From the NCBI RefSeq assembly GCF_000385175.1, contig NZ_ARQJ01000018.1:1-64000 (forward strand): 64,000 bases of DNA, written 5' to 3'. This stretch comes from Salinicoccus albus DSM 19776. Lineage in GTDB: Bacteria; Bacillota; Bacilli; Staphylococcales; Salinicoccaceae. The notes below the pieces were generated by a model. That model ran no database searches and was not told the origin of the DNA. It worked only from the letters and a program-made list of their open reading frames with translations. The position numbers and the translations under genes are program-made. Shown piece after piece: positions 46,319 through 54,797 of this stretch (positions within the stretch are counted from its first letter, which is position 1; every line of letters starts with the position of its first letter).

Positions 46319-47680
46319 TTAATTATCTTTTTTGTAGTAATCTTTTTTCGTCGTTTGTCTGTTTCTCGCGATCGCTAAACTATCCTCAGGCACTTCGTCT
46401 GTAATGGTTGAACCGGCTGCGATAAAAGATCTGTCACCGATGCTAACCGGTGCGACGAGGTTTGAGTTGCAGCCGATGAATGCATCCGCACCGATTTCAG
46501 TCAGGAACTTATTTTTGCCGTCATAATTGACAGTAATTGTGCCACAGCCGATATTCGAACGCTCCCCTATTGCTGCGTCCCCAATATAACTTAAATGAGA
46601 TACTTTTGACTCGTCTTCAAGTCTGGATTTTTTCACTTCAACAAAGTTGCCGATCTTCACATCCCGACCCAATTCCGCCTGTGGTCTGAGCTGTGCAAAG
46701 GGACCGACTGTCGTTCCTTTGCCTACGCCTGCGCCTGTGACTACAGAATGCTTAATTTCTGCATCATCATCGATCGTCGAGCCATTAATCTCTGTGCCAG
46801 AAGAAATGATAACATTTTTTCCGATTTTAGTGTTGCCGCGGATAATTGCACCCGGATAAATAATGGAGTCACTGCCAATTTCAACTTGCGCATCGATATA
46901 AGTCGCCACTGGATGGACTAAAGTGACTCCGTTCTCCATGTGACGCGTATTAATACGTTTTCTCAATATTTCTTCAGCATTTGCGAGAGCAACCCTGTCG
47001 TTAATACCGAGTGTCTCTTCAAAGTCAGGTGATATGTACGCTTCGACACGGGCCCCTTTATCGCGCAGTATAGAAACAACATCCGGCAGGTAATATTCAT
47101 TTTGGGCATTGTCGTTCCCTACCTGGCCGAGTGCCTCAAAGAGTGCTTTGTTATCAAATATGAAGGTGCCTGAACTCACCTCTTTGATCTCTCTTTCAAG
47201 ATCGGTGGCATCTTTGTCCTCGACAATTCTCTTTACAGAGCCGTTCTCTTTTCTGACGATACGTCCGTAACCAGACGGTTCCCCAGTACGGGATGAAAGG
47301 ATCGTTGCTTTTGATCCCGTATCCAGGTGATAGTTCATGAAGGCCTGCATCGTTGTATCCGTTATTAAAGGTGTATCTCCGCAAACTACCATCGTATGCC
47401 CCTCTGCATCCGACAGTGCTTCCCTCCATTCCATCACCGCGTGGGCAGTGCCCAGCTGTTCCTCCTGTATCGTCTGCTTGATACCATCACCCAAATAAGT
47501 GCCGACAGTCTCAGAGCCATGCCCGAGCACAGCGTAGACATCAGTGATGCCGGCCTGACCCAGATTGTTGATTACATGCTGAATCATCGGTGTGCCGCAC
47601 ACTTCATGAAGCACTTTGTACTTCTCCGATTTCATACGCGTCCCTTTGCCAGCCGCCAGAATAATTGCTCTCGTTTGCAT
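46319..47680 (-). CDS. glmU: Bifunctional GlmU (GlcN-1-P acetyltransferase / GlcNAc-1-P uridyltransferase)
   Basis: 453 aa. Uridyltransferase domain (about 1-228) with LAAGKGTRM at 8-16; left-handed beta-helix acetyltransferase domain (about 250-450) with hexapeptide repeats and SHLSYIGDA near 360. It makes UDP-GlcNAc for peptidoglycan and teichoic acid linkage. It is co-oriented with prs and follows spoVG. Confidence 0.97.
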   Translation of the reverse strand: MQTRAIILAAGKGTRMKSEKYKVLHEVCGTPMIQHVINNLGQAGITDVYAVLGHGSETVGTYLGDGIKQTIQEEQLGTAHAVMEWREALSDAEGHTMVVCGDTPLITDTTMQAFMNYHLDTGSKATILSSRTGEPSGYGRIVRKENGSVKRIVEDKDATDLEREIKEVSSGTFIFDNKALFEALGQVGNDNAQNEYYLPDVVSILRDKGARVEAYISPDFEETLGINDRVALANAEEILRKRINTRHMENGVTLVHPVATYIDAQVEIGSDSIIYPGAIIRGNTKIGKNVIISSGTEINGSTIDDDAEIKHSVVTGAGVGKGTTVGPFAQLRPQAELGRDVKIGNFVEVKKSRLEDESKVSHLSYIGDAAIGERSNIGCGTITVNYDGKNKFLTEIGADAFIGCNSNLVAPVSIGDRSFIAAGSTITDEVPEDSLAIARNRQTTKKDYYKKDN

Positions 47681-47765
47681 ACTCTACCTCCAGTTTATGA
47701 CTATCCCAATTATATTTTACTGGCTGTTTACTTTCAAGATGAAAGAGATAACACCGATTTTTCAC

Positions 47766-47796
47766 ATAATAAAACCCCGTAATGTTATTTACGGGG
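47766..47796 (-). terminator. Terminator of spoVG
   Basis: 8-bp arms CCCCGTAA and complement, 6-nt loop, TTTTATTATG tail on the minus strand. Confidence 0.82.
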
Positions 47797-47804
47797 CGAA
47801 TATC

Positions 47805-48191
47805 TTATCTATCTTCTTCCGGTTCATCTCTCACTGTCTTCTCTTCACTCGGGTCGATGACAGATTGACGTCCATCGTCATCATCCTCATTTTCGGATTC
47901 GGATGCTTCCTCCGAGTCACCTTCCTGTTCAACCGTTTCGGATTCCTCATACACTTTCATGACTTCTTCCTGTACATGCTGACGCATATCGGAATGAATT
48001 GGGTGGGCAATGTCCCTGAACTCACCATCCGGCGTCCGCTTGCTCGGCATTGCTACAAACATTCCATTATTTCCTTCAATGACCCGCAGGTCATGGATGA
48101 CAAACGAATCATCAAATGTTATAGATACGAGGGCTTTCATTCTGTTGTCTTGGTTATTTACTTTCCGCAGTCTGACGTCTGTTATTTTCAT
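47805..48191 (-). CDS. spoVG: RNA/DNA-binding regulator SpoVG
   Basis: 128 aa. The conserved SpoVG core (about 1-85, [31 protein letters not shown]) is followed by an acidic tail of about 43 residues rich in Glu, Asp and Ser, longer than the about 97 aa Bacillus protein. In Staphylococcus it affects virulence and capsule genes downstream of sigma-B. A 14-bp palindrome lies just before its ribosome site. Confidence 0.95.
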   Translation of the reverse strand: MKITDVRLRKVNNQDNRMKALVSITFDDSFVIHDLRVIEGNNGMFVAMPSKRTPDGEFRDIAHPIHSDMRQHVQEEVMKVYEESETVEQEGDSEEASESENEDDDDGRQSVIDPSEEKTVRDEPEEDR

Positions 48192-48205
48192 AGCCTGTTT
48201 TCCCC

Positions 48206-48219
48206 CAATAATATTATTG
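48206..48219 (-). repeat. 14-bp palindrome at the spoVG ribosome site
   Basis: CAATAATATTATTG, perfectly symmetric; the GGGGGAAAA ribosome site starts inside it on the minus strand. It could hide the site in RNA or be an operator. Only position and symmetry support this. Confidence 0.4.
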
Positions 48220-48267
48220 TTGGATCGTATGTGTACTGCTTCAGTCTACCAATACTTTTCTTTTATA

Positions 48268-48648
48268 TTAATTTGATTCAGTTGCTATAACTTCTACTTC
48301 AACTTTGACATCTTTAGGCAGCTGACTGACTTCTACACATGATCTTGCAGGTAGTATACCCGTAAAATAGGCGCCATAAACGTCATTGATTTTAGGGAAA
48401 TCTGCCATATCCTTTATGAAAATCGTTGTCTTCACAACGTTCTCATAATTTAATCCAGCTTCTTCCAACACCTTGCCAACGTTATCCATCACCTGCTTTG
48501 TCTGCACTTCAACATCGTCGGAGACCACTTCTCCCTCCAGGTTCAAAGGAATCTGGCCGGACGAATAGAACATGTTGCCGACTTTCACGCCGTGGCTGTA
48601 TGGTCCAAGTGCTTCCGGTGCATTTTTAGAATTTATCTCTTTCATCAT
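48268..48648 (-). CDS. ridA: RidA family enamine/imine deaminase (YabJ)
   Basis: 126 aa, trimeric chorismate-mutase-like fold that hydrolyses reactive 2-aminoacrylate. LGPYSHG, YSSGQIPL and the catalytic arginine in LPARSCVEV are present. The ATG at 48648 follows AGGAG; the open frame extends far upstream into purR but with no site. It lies between purR and spoVG, the usual order. Confidence 0.95.
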   Translation of the reverse strand: MMKEINSKNAPEALGPYSHGVKVGNMFYSSGQIPLNLEGEVVSDDVEVQTKQVMDNVGKVLEEAGLNYENVVKTTIFIKDMADFPKINDVYGAYFTGILPARSCVEVSQLPKDVKVEVEVIATESN

Positions 48649-48670
48649 TATAAAACTCCTTTTTGTAGTG

Positions 48671-49519
48671 TTAATCGTTAAATCTTTTCTCATCATTCCA
48701 AACATAGTCCATACAATTGCCTTCTTCCACCAGAAAGGCCTGGTTGAATTCATCGATATCAGAAACCTTGAGCAGGGAAGTATAGTCATTAAAGCGTCGG
48801 TTTTCCACCTGTTTTGCTTCGACAAGGACACTGACTCCCACAACACGGGCTTTGAATTCCTCCATCAGATTGATAACGCCTGTGATGGAACCGCCGGCCC
48901 GCAGAAAGTCATCCACCACGAGCACTCTTGAGCCTTCCTCCAGCGTCCGCTTGGAAAGTACCATCGTTTCAATTTTGCGTGTCGATCCGGACACATAATT
49001 CACCGATACTGTCGATCCTTCTGTAACCTTATTATCCTTGCGGATGATCGCGACAGGTACATTCAGCTTGCGTGCAACTGAATTGGCGAGGGAAATGCCC
49101 TTTGTTGCGATGGTGACGACAGCGTCTATTTCTTCCTCACCATACATTGTGGCAATCAGTTCGCCGATATCATTCATCAGATTCGGATAACCCATGATAT
49201 CCGACATATACAGATATCCGCCCGGCAGCAGCCGTTCCTTTGTCTTCAGCATTTTCATGAATCTGCCAATGATCTCTTCAGCCCGGCTGACGCTGATTTT
49301 AGGCTGGAAAGAAACACCCCCGCCCGCGCCGGCAGTCGTTTTGACAATGCCGATACCATCACTTTCAAATACATCTTTTATGATCCTTATATCTTCACTG
49401 ATTGAAGATTTCGCCTGGTTGAATTTGTCCACGAAAAATGTCAGCGGAATCAGCTGGTTTGGATTGGATGTGAGGTGATGCGTCATAAAGACGAGGCGTT
49501 CACTGCGTTTATATTTCAT
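48671..49519 (-). CDS. purR: Purine operon repressor PurR
   Basis: 282 aa. N-terminal winged helix (MKYKRSERLVFMTHHL, about 1-70) and a phosphoribosyltransferase-like effector domain with PRPP loop VLVVDDFLRAGGS; PRPP relieves DNA binding. The ATG at 49519 has TTAGGAG and matches Staphylococcus PurR; the frame is open 34 codons beyond it. A PurBox overlaps its own promoter, so it is autoregulated. Confidence 0.97.
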   Translation of the reverse strand: MKYKRSERLVFMTHHLTSNPNQLIPLTFFVDKFNQAKSSISEDIRIIKDVFESDGIGIVKTTAGAGGGVSFQPKISVSRAEEIIGRFMKMLKTKERLLPGGYLYMSDIMGYPNLMNDIGELIATMYGEEEIDAVVTIATKGISLANSVARKLNVPVAIIRKDNKVTEGSTVSVNYVSGSTRKIETMVLSKRTLEEGSRVLVVDDFLRAGGSITGVINLMEEFKARVVGVSVLVEAKQVENRRFNDYTSLLKVSDIDEFNQAFLVEEGNCMDYVWNDEKRFND

Positions 49520-49551
49520 ATATAGACTCCTAATACCGTATTTAATATAAA

Positions 49552-49581
49552 ATTTTATCATAAAAGTTCGGTTTTTGACAA
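49552..49581 (-). promoter_or_regulatory. purR promoter with PurBox
   Basis: Minus strand: -35 TTGTCA (49581-49576), 18-bp spacer, -10 TAAAAT (49557-49552). The spacer holds AAAACCGAACTTTTA (49575-49561), which matches the PurBox core CCGAAC with A/T flanks. Confidence 0.78.
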
Positions 49582-50427
49582 TTAACCAAGGAGTCTGACT
49601 TTGTAAACTTCGTTGCAGCATCCTTTCATCGCATTATAAAGATGTGACGCCTGCCTTTCCTTCTGGACAAAGCCGAAAATTGTCGGACCGCTGCCGCTCA
49701 TCATTGCAGCATCTGCGCCGCATGAATCCATACTGGCGAGAAGTTTTTTCACTGCCGGGTACTTCCTGCAGGTCACTTCCTGCAGATCATTCTTCATAAG
49801 AGATACAATGCTCTGATACTCCCCATTATTCACAGCCTCAGACATATTCTTTGAAGCTGGGAGATTTTTTCCAGGTTCCAAAGCGCCGTATATTGTCCTG
49901 GTTGAAACATTAATTTCCGGTCTTGCTAAAACAATCCATGCATGCGGCGGTTTTGACAAAGGCTGGATTGTCTCCCCCCTGCCGGCAGCCATCGCAGTTC
50001 CGCCATAGATACAAAATGGGATATCAGACCCGAGTTTGCCGGAGAGCTCCGCCAGCTCTTCAATATCTGCCCCCAGGGCATAAAGGGCATTCATCCCCCT
50101 GAAAGCTGCTGCAGCATCAGCTGAGCCACCGGCAAGGCCTGCTGCAATCGGTATTCTTTTATCGATAATGATATTGACACCTGTTTTGATCTCATATGTC
50201 TCCATCATCAATTCAGCGGCCTGATAAACCAGGTTTCGCCTGTCAGTCGGCACAAACTGATGGTTAGTATTAATTACAATCTTCCCATCTGCCCGTTTCT
50301 CAAACGACAGGTGATCGTTCAGATCAACAGTTGTCATCACCATATTCACTTCATGAAAACCATCTGCTCTTTTGAACAGCGTGTCCAATGTCAGGTTTAT
50401 CTTTGCCGGAGCAGTCTCATAATGCAT
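49582..50427 (-). CDS. ispE: 4-diphosphocytidyl-2-C-methyl-D-erythritol kinase
   Basis: 281 aa GHMP kinase acting between IspD and IspF. N-terminal APAKINLTLD, ATP loop PIAAGLAGGSADAA (93-106) and the late MSGSGPTIFGFV are present. With ispD and ispF at 2-3 kb this supports an active MEP pathway. It is upstream of purR; in related genomes veg directly precedes it, but here a 3.9-kb block intervenes. Confidence 0.97.
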   Translation of the reverse strand: MHYETAPAKINLTLDTLFKRADGFHEVNMVMTTVDLNDHLSFEKRADGKIVINTNHQFVPTDRRNLVYQAAELMMETYEIKTGVNIIIDKRIPIAAGLAGGSADAAAAFRGMNALYALGADIEELAELSGKLGSDIPFCIYGGTAMAAGRGETIQPLSKPPHAWIVLARPEINVSTRTIYGALEPGKNLPASKNMSEAVNNGEYQSIVSLMKNDLQEVTCRKYPAVKKLLASMDSCGADAAMMSGSGPTIFGFVQKERQASHLYNAMKGCCNEVYKVRLLG

Positions 50428-50521
50428 TCTTTCACTTCCATTTGCTCGATCATTTTTGTACAGTCTACCATAAATCCAATGGGTGCAATACGCTGTATTT
50501 GACTTAATTTAATACCTGTAT

Positions 50522-50989
50522 TTATTCTGTGTCTTCAATCCTGCCATACTGACCTTTATAAAATGTCAACGGCTCACCGTCATCAAACAGGATTTCATCC
50601 ACCTCCCCTAAAAACAGCGTATGATCCCCTGCCGGAATCTGCTGATAAAAATCACAGGCAAGGGCGGCCAGACTATGGCGCAGCACAGGGACCCCGTCGA
50701 TGATATCAAAATCAATCTCCTTGTCATAAAGCTTTTGCCGGGCGTAATGCATGGAGAGATATCTCTGAGCCTCGCTCAAAAAGCTGATGCCGAAAGTCTT
50801 GGTATTCTTCATCTTTTCAAGCATCGAGGCACTGTTATCTATTGAAACCAGGACAAGCTTCGGGTCCAGGGACACGGACATAAAGGCATTCGCAGTCATA
50901 CCGTGTATCCCGTCATCATCTTCAACTGTAATGACAGTCACACCTGTGGCAAACCGGCCCATGGCATTTCTGAACGTACGATCTTCCAC
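50522..50989 (-). CDS. Flavin reductase-like (HpaC/RutF type) protein
   Basis: 155 aa, FMN-binding split-barrel. GRFATGVTVITV, the GMTANAFMSVSLDPKLVLVS flavin region and GDHTLFLGEV near the C-terminus are typical of flavin reductases that feed two-component monooxygenases. No oxygenase partner is adjacent. The start is GTG with AGGAG 10 bp upstream. It is part of the accessory block between ispE and veg. Confidence 0.88.
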   Translation of the reverse strand: MEDRTFRNAMGRFATGVTVITVEDDDGIHGMTANAFMSVSLDPKLVLVSIDNSASMLEKMKNTKTFGISFLSEAQRYLSMHYARQKLYDKEIDFDIIDGVPVLRHSLAALACDFYQQIPAGDHTLFLGEVDEILFDDGEPLTFYKGQYGRIEDTE

Positions 50990-51018
50990 TTAAAACACTC
51001 TCCTTTCAGATAGTCGGA

Positions 51019-51063
51019 TAAAAAAATCAGGAACATGATACATTCAATGTATCATATTCCTGA
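51019..51063 (-). terminator. Terminator of ABC-2 exporter operon
   Basis: Long stem of TCAGGAA and ATGATACATT with complements and one internal mismatch; seven T residues follow on the minus strand. Confidence 0.88.
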
Positions 51064-51087
51064 CAAAAGCCTAAACTCATATATTTA

Positions 51088-51783
51088 TCACGCATCTTTC
51101 ATACGCGCTTTAAACGACCATGCCGCATATACAAAACTGAGCACCACCCATAATGACAGAATAAGCATCGGCACCAGTGCTTCTCCATCGTAAATTGCCA
51201 TATTCTGATATAGCGGGAGATAATCTGCAGCCTGTCTGATAATATGGGTTTCATCCTGTATGATAATTTCTATCATCGGTGTGAAACCAAAAATAAGCAT
51301 GATCGGCAGCAGGTAGACTGAAGTGGTGGCGACACTTTTCACTGTCAGGCCAACGCCAATACCAGAATTTAAAAAGAATAATCCCAGCAGAATAATCCCT
51401 GTAATATCCATCGCTCCCCAGGACATGTCCATATCCATGATGAGAAAGGAAACTGCTAATGAGACCGCAGTCATCAGTGTAACTACCAGACTTTTGCCAA
51501 CCAGGATATCCATCATGGAAGCCGGTGACTGGACCAGTCCTCTGAGCGTGTTCTTTTCATTTTCTTCAGCCATCATGGTCATGATGCCGCTGGTCAGTAT
51601 CGATGAGAAGGCAATACCGACAATGAGGAATATGAGCATTGATGGTATCTGCTGGCTGTCCCCCATGGAACCGTACATAAAAGCGATGAGTACCGGCAGC
51701 AGAATCGATGTGAAAAGCATCATATTACGTGTAAATTCCTTAAAATCCTTCTCGAAAATTGTCATTATTCTTCCCGCATTCAT
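51088..51783 (-). CDS. ABC-2 type transporter permease
   Basis: 231 aa with six hydrophobic segments, cytoplasmic N-terminus (FEKDFKEFTRN) and an EENEKNTLRGLVQSP amphipathic loop typical of ABC-2 exporters. The frame is open 44 codons upstream within the ATPase gene, but the ATG at 51783 starts 2 bp after the ATPase ORF and follows GGGAG. The substrate (drug, peptide or bacteriocin) cannot be told. Confidence 0.88.
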   Translation of the reverse strand: MNAGRIMTIFEKDFKEFTRNMMLFTSILLPVLIAFMYGSMGDSQQIPSMLIFLIVGIAFSSILTSGIMTMMAEENEKNTLRGLVQSPASMMDILVGKSLVVTLMTAVSLAVSFLIMDMDMSWGAMDITGIILLGLFFLNSGIGVGLTVKSVATTSVYLLPIMLIFGFTPMIEIIIQDETHIIRQAADYLPLYQNMAIYDGEALVPMLILSLWVVLSFVYAAWSFKARMKDA

Positions 51784-51784
51784 C

Positions 51785-52633
51785 CTAGACAAGCTCCCTT
51801 CCCGTAACTTTTTTAAACACTTCCCCGAGGCTTGGATAGTCACTTCTGATATCGATGACATTGCTGTCAAATAAAGCTGTTTCCAATATATTTTTGTTGA
51901 CTTCGGACCTTTCATAACTTTTGATGATTCCGGTCCGGTAGGTCACATGGATTTTGTTATTCTTATAGGAATGTCTCAGATTGTCCGGCCTGCCCTGATC
52001 AAGGATCCTGCCATTGCTTAAGAATGCGACATGATCGCACAGGACCGTTGCTTCCGCCATGTTATGCGTCGTCAGCATTATTGTTGTTCCCTGTCCTTTG
52101 ATGGTCAGCAGCATGTCATGTATCCGTTCCGTCGTGACGGGGTCAAGCGCGCTTGTCGGTTCATCAAGAAACAGGACTTCCGGCCGGTGAAGTATCGCTT
52201 TACATATTAATATGCGCTGTTTCATCCCTTTTGACAGCAGCGACACTTTTTTATCCCTTTGTTCGGTCAGTCCGACATGTTCCAATACTTCCTGTATTCT
52301 GTGCCTGCCTGCGCCATACAGCTTTCTGAACAATTCCAGATTATCTTTGACAGTCAGCCGATCGTATAATGAACTGTTATCTGACAGGATACCAAGCTGC
52401 TTCACATATGCAGATCTCCCAAAATCCCTGTCTGTAAATCCAAGCACCTCTGCTGTACCGCCGGATATTTCGACTTCCCCTGTCAGTATTTTCATTGTCG
52501 TCGTCTTACCCGACCCGCTCGGCCCGAGGAGACCGAAAATATCACCGCGTCCGACTTCAAAGTCGACACCGTCAAGCGCGCGTTCGCTGCCAAATCGTTT
52601 CGTCAGGTCCTGTACTGTAATTACCGCTGTCAT
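51785..52633 (-). CDS. ABC transporter ATPase (ABC-2 exporter type)
   Basis: 282 aa. Walker A GPSGSGKT, Q-loop before LGILSDNSSLYDRLTV, signature LSKGMKQR, Walker B VLFLDEPTSALD and switch His in LTTHNMAE are intact. The C-terminal about 70 residues are specific to exporter ATPases. AAGGAGG precedes the ATG. It pairs with the permease that follows, and is preceded by repeats that suit LytTR control. Confidence 0.93.
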   Translation of the reverse strand: MTAVITVQDLTKRFGSERALDGVDFEVGRGDIFGLLGPSGSGKTTTMKILTGEVEISGGTAEVLGFTDRDFGRSAYVKQLGILSDNSSLYDRLTVKDNLELFRKLYGAGRHRIQEVLEHVGLTEQRDKKVSLLSKGMKQRILICKAILHRPEVLFLDEPTSALDPVTTERIHDMLLTIKGQGTTIMLTTHNMAEATVLCDHVAFLSNGRILDQGRPDNLRHSYKNNKIHVTYRTGIIKSYERSEVNKNILETALFDSNVIDIRSDYPSLGEVFKKVTGRELV

Positions 52634-52689
52634 TTCAATTCCTCCTTCATGTACTGATTACAGTTTAGGATGGAGGGAAAATGTATGCG

Positions 52690-52793
52690 ATAATAACCGG
52701 ATGAACTGAGGTAAATTTGACTTGAGTTGTATATCACAGAACCTGCGGTGTCCTTAGTTCTGCTGAGATGTACTTATTTTTGATGAGCTGTAC
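52690..52793 (-). promoter_or_regulatory. Phased direct repeats (LytTR-type boxes) and -10 element before the ABC operon
   Basis: Three direct repeats read on the minus strand: GTACAGCTCA (52793-52784), GTACATCTCA (52773-52764) and ATACAACTCA (52732-52723), starting 20 and 41 bp apart, about two and four helical turns. They resemble ACANTTNAG sites of LytTR proteins. A -10 TATTAT is at 52695-52690 with no good -35; the nearest repeat lies just above the -35 position, the layout of an activated promoter. Confidence 0.65.
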
Positions 52794-53708
52794 CTAGCCC
52801 ATAGTCAGAAGTTCCTGAATCTCGCTGAATTTTTTCCTGGAAAGCGGAATCTTACTTTTTTCTTCATTTTCAATGGCAATCGAATAGGTGTTTTTAGACC
52901 AGGTGATAATTTCTCTTACTTTATCGAGATTAACGATGTAGGATCTGTGGCATCTGTAGAAACCATAGTGCTTCAATTTCTTTTCAGCTTCTGCCAGCGT
53001 GTAATCGATTGAAAACTTTTCCCGGGAAATATTAATATATACCTTGCCTTCATCGCTCTCTATATACTCAACATCCTGAAGATCCACAAAAATCGTCTTA
53101 TCCTGCGATTTTGCCTTAAGACGGTTCAGGGAATTTTGGTTATTCTCCGGTTCTTCCGGCTCTGTCGGTACGTTTTTCAGGCCATCGCTGTTCAATTTGG
53201 AGATATTGCTGCTAATAACAAAGGCATCTTCCGTCCTGCTGGTGACAACGACTAATGATTTATCCATTTCCTTGAGCTGTGACATCAATTTATGAAACAG
53301 ACGGATATTTGCATCTGTTGCATGATGAAGCGGTTCGACAGCGAGTACGTGACTGGCATCCGCCAGCACCGCTCTGACAAATCCTACCCTCTGTATTGTT
53401 TCCGGTCCGCATTTTGAGATGCGGAGTTTTGCATCTCCAGCAAGCTGATACTGCTTTAACAGATCATCAATTTTCAAATGGCTGCCGTACCATTTCCTGT
53501 AGAATTTGATATGTTCCCTGACGGTCAGTCTTTCGTATACTTCAGCAGGATTCTTTAAAATATATATTCCGGCTTCTCCTTCTGCGAGTACGGTTGTCCT
53601 ATGCAGATATTCTGCGGTCATTTGGATGACTGACAACGCACCGCGATTAAAGTCTATCTGCTGGTCGTTATCCTTTTCGATAATGCCGGCTACTTTCAGT
53701 TCCGTCAT
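52794..53708 (-). CDS. LytTR regulator fused to a degenerate ABC-ATPase domain
   Basis: 304 aa. Residues about 20-175 follow an ABC ATPase in outline: YERLTVREHIKFYRKWYG after a Q-loop position, a signature-like CGPETIQRVGFVRAVL (100-115) and a Walker-B-like VLAVEPLHHATD (121-132) that lacks the DE pair. There is no Walker A, so it should not hydrolyse ATP. A charged linker (about 175-200) leads to a LytTR DNA-binding domain (203-300, with FYRCHRSYIVNLDKV at 250-264). It precedes the exporter genes it probably controls; the dead domain may contact the transporter or sense its ATPase. Confidence 0.88.
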   Translation of the reverse strand: MTELKVAGIIEKDNDQQIDFNRGALSVIQMTAEYLHRTTVLAEGEAGIYILKNPAEVYERLTVREHIKFYRKWYGSHLKIDDLLKQYQLAGDAKLRISKCGPETIQRVGFVRAVLADASHVLAVEPLHHATDANIRLFHKLMSQLKEMDKSLVVVTSRTEDAFVISSNISKLNSDGLKNVPTEPEEPENNQNSLNRLKAKSQDKTIFVDLQDVEYIESDEGKVYINISREKFSIDYTLAEAEKKLKHYGFYRCHRSYIVNLDKVREIITWSKNTYSIAIENEEKSKIPLSRKKFSEIQELLTMG

Positions 53709-53736
53709 GGAATTTCACCCCAATTTACTAACATGT

Positions 53737-53768
53737 GTATATTATAATACATAAAATGAGTACTCATT
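53737..53768. repeat. Two palindromes in the LytTR / FMN reductase divergent region
   Basis: TGTATTATAATACA (53737-53750) is perfect and contains a TATAAT on each strand. AATGAGT-T-ACTCATT (53754-53768) lies next to it, over the expected -35 of the LytTR gene. Either may be an operator. Confidence 0.5.
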
Positions 53769-53789
53769 AATAAAAATGGAACATAATGG

Positions 53790-53817
53790 TTGAAATCTGA
53801 AAAAAATAATGTATTAT
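53790..53817 (+). promoter_or_regulatory. Sigma-A promoter of FMN reductase gene
   Basis: -35 TTGAAA (53790-53795), 16-bp spacer, -10 TATTAT (53812-53817). The leader has a small AGGTTA/TAACCT hairpin (53824-53841). Confidence 0.65.
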
Positions 53818-53877
53818 ATTTATTAGGTTACTTTTAATAACCTTCAAATAAATAGTAAACAATCGGAGGATTTATCA

Positions 53878-54444
53878 ATGACTAACATAGGTATCATTAC
53901 AGGCTCTACACGCGAAGCCCGCGTAAACTTACAGGTCGCAGAGTGGGTTAAGGATTTTGCAGAAAATATGAATCTTGAAGATGTCAACTTTGAAATTGTT
54001 GATACTAAAGATTATGATTTCCCAATGTTTAACCAGGACCTCCCGCCTGCAATGGCTAATAAGGAATATACACTTGAGGTCGTTCAGCAATGGTCTCAAA
54101 AAATTGATTCACTTGACGGTTTCATATTTGTTATCCCTGAGTATAATAAGAGCATCCCGTCATCACTCAAAAATGCCATCGACTACATCGGTCCTGAATG
54201 GGGCAACAAAGCTGCCGGCATCGTAGGCTACGGTTCCACACTGGCTGTGGCTTCAACGATCTCACTGCGCCAGGTTCTGTCCAACCTGAACGTCGCAACT
54301 GTCGGACCTTTTGGTGCCTTCAGCCTGTTTACGGACTTTGAAGATATGCAGACCTTCAAACCTGCTGAAGTTCACAACAATACAATCGAAGGTGTAGTAA
54401 GCACAGTTTCTGCTTGGTCTGGAGCACTGAAAACAATCAGATAG
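53878..54444 (+). CDS. NADPH-dependent FMN reductase family protein
   Basis: 188 aa flavodoxin-like fold (azoreductase/chromate reductase type). The FMN phosphate loop GSTREARVN is at 9-17, and IPEYNKSIPSSLKNAIDYI (about 85-103) is the diagnostic block of this family. CGGAGG precedes the ATG. Divergent from the LytTR gene; possible roles are quinone or azo reduction in oxidative stress. Confidence 0.9.
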   Translation: MTNIGIITGSTREARVNLQVAEWVKDFAENMNLEDVNFEIVDTKDYDFPMFNQDLPPAMANKEYTLEVVQQWSQKIDSLDGFIFVIPEYNKSIPSSLKNAIDYIGPEWGNKAAGIVGYGSTLAVASTISLRQVLSNLNVATVGPFGAFSLFTDFEDMQTFKPAEVHNNTIEGVVSTVSAWSGALKTIR

Positions 54445-54472
54445 CAGCACTGACCTTAAAGTAAGGCACAAT

Positions 54473-54506
54473 AAAAACCATCCTCAAAATTGAGGATGGT
54501 TTTTTC
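54473..54506. terminator. Bidirectional terminator, FMN reductase / veg
   Basis: Perfect 14-bp arms AAAAACCATCCTCA and complement, 4-nt loop; T-runs on both strands. Confidence 0.92.
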
Positions 54507-54512
54507 GTTCGA

Positions 54513-54776
54513 TTATTGGATTACAAATGCTTCTCTCTGATCATCATAGAAAGTCACTTCTACATTAGCCGTCAATACATCGGTGTATGTATACGACACT
54601 CTCTCAAAATTATGTTCCTCCTGATCTAGTTCCACCACAAAAATCGAAGGATATGTCTCTCTCAAGATGCCTCGTCTTTCAATCAATTTCTTGCGTCCTC
54701 CGTTAGCACGAAGTAAAACTGGATTTCCCAATTGACAATCAAGAATATTTTTGATGTCGATTAAAGTTTTTGGCAT
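54513..54776 (-). CDS. veg: Veg protein (biofilm-related, DUF1021)
   Basis: 87 aa, with [16 protein letters not shown] and [12 protein letters not shown] as in Bacillus Veg. The ATG at 54776 has GAGGTGG; the GTG three codons earlier lies in that site. In Bacillus veg is strongly transcribed and affects biofilm matrix genes; its mechanism is unclear. It has a near-perfect promoter here too. Confidence 0.95.
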   Translation of the reverse strand: MPKTLIDIKNILDCQLGNPVLLRANGGRKKLIERRGILRETYPSIFVVELDQEEHNFERVSYTYTDVLTANVEVTFYDDQREAFVIQ

Positions 54777-54797
54777 TTGGCCCACCTCACTGAATAC

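Noticed and set aside
51785-52633. LSKGMKQR signature as a defective ABC motif
   Set aside because: The S-K-G form is common in ABC-2 exporter ATPases, and Walker A, Walker B and switch His are intact.
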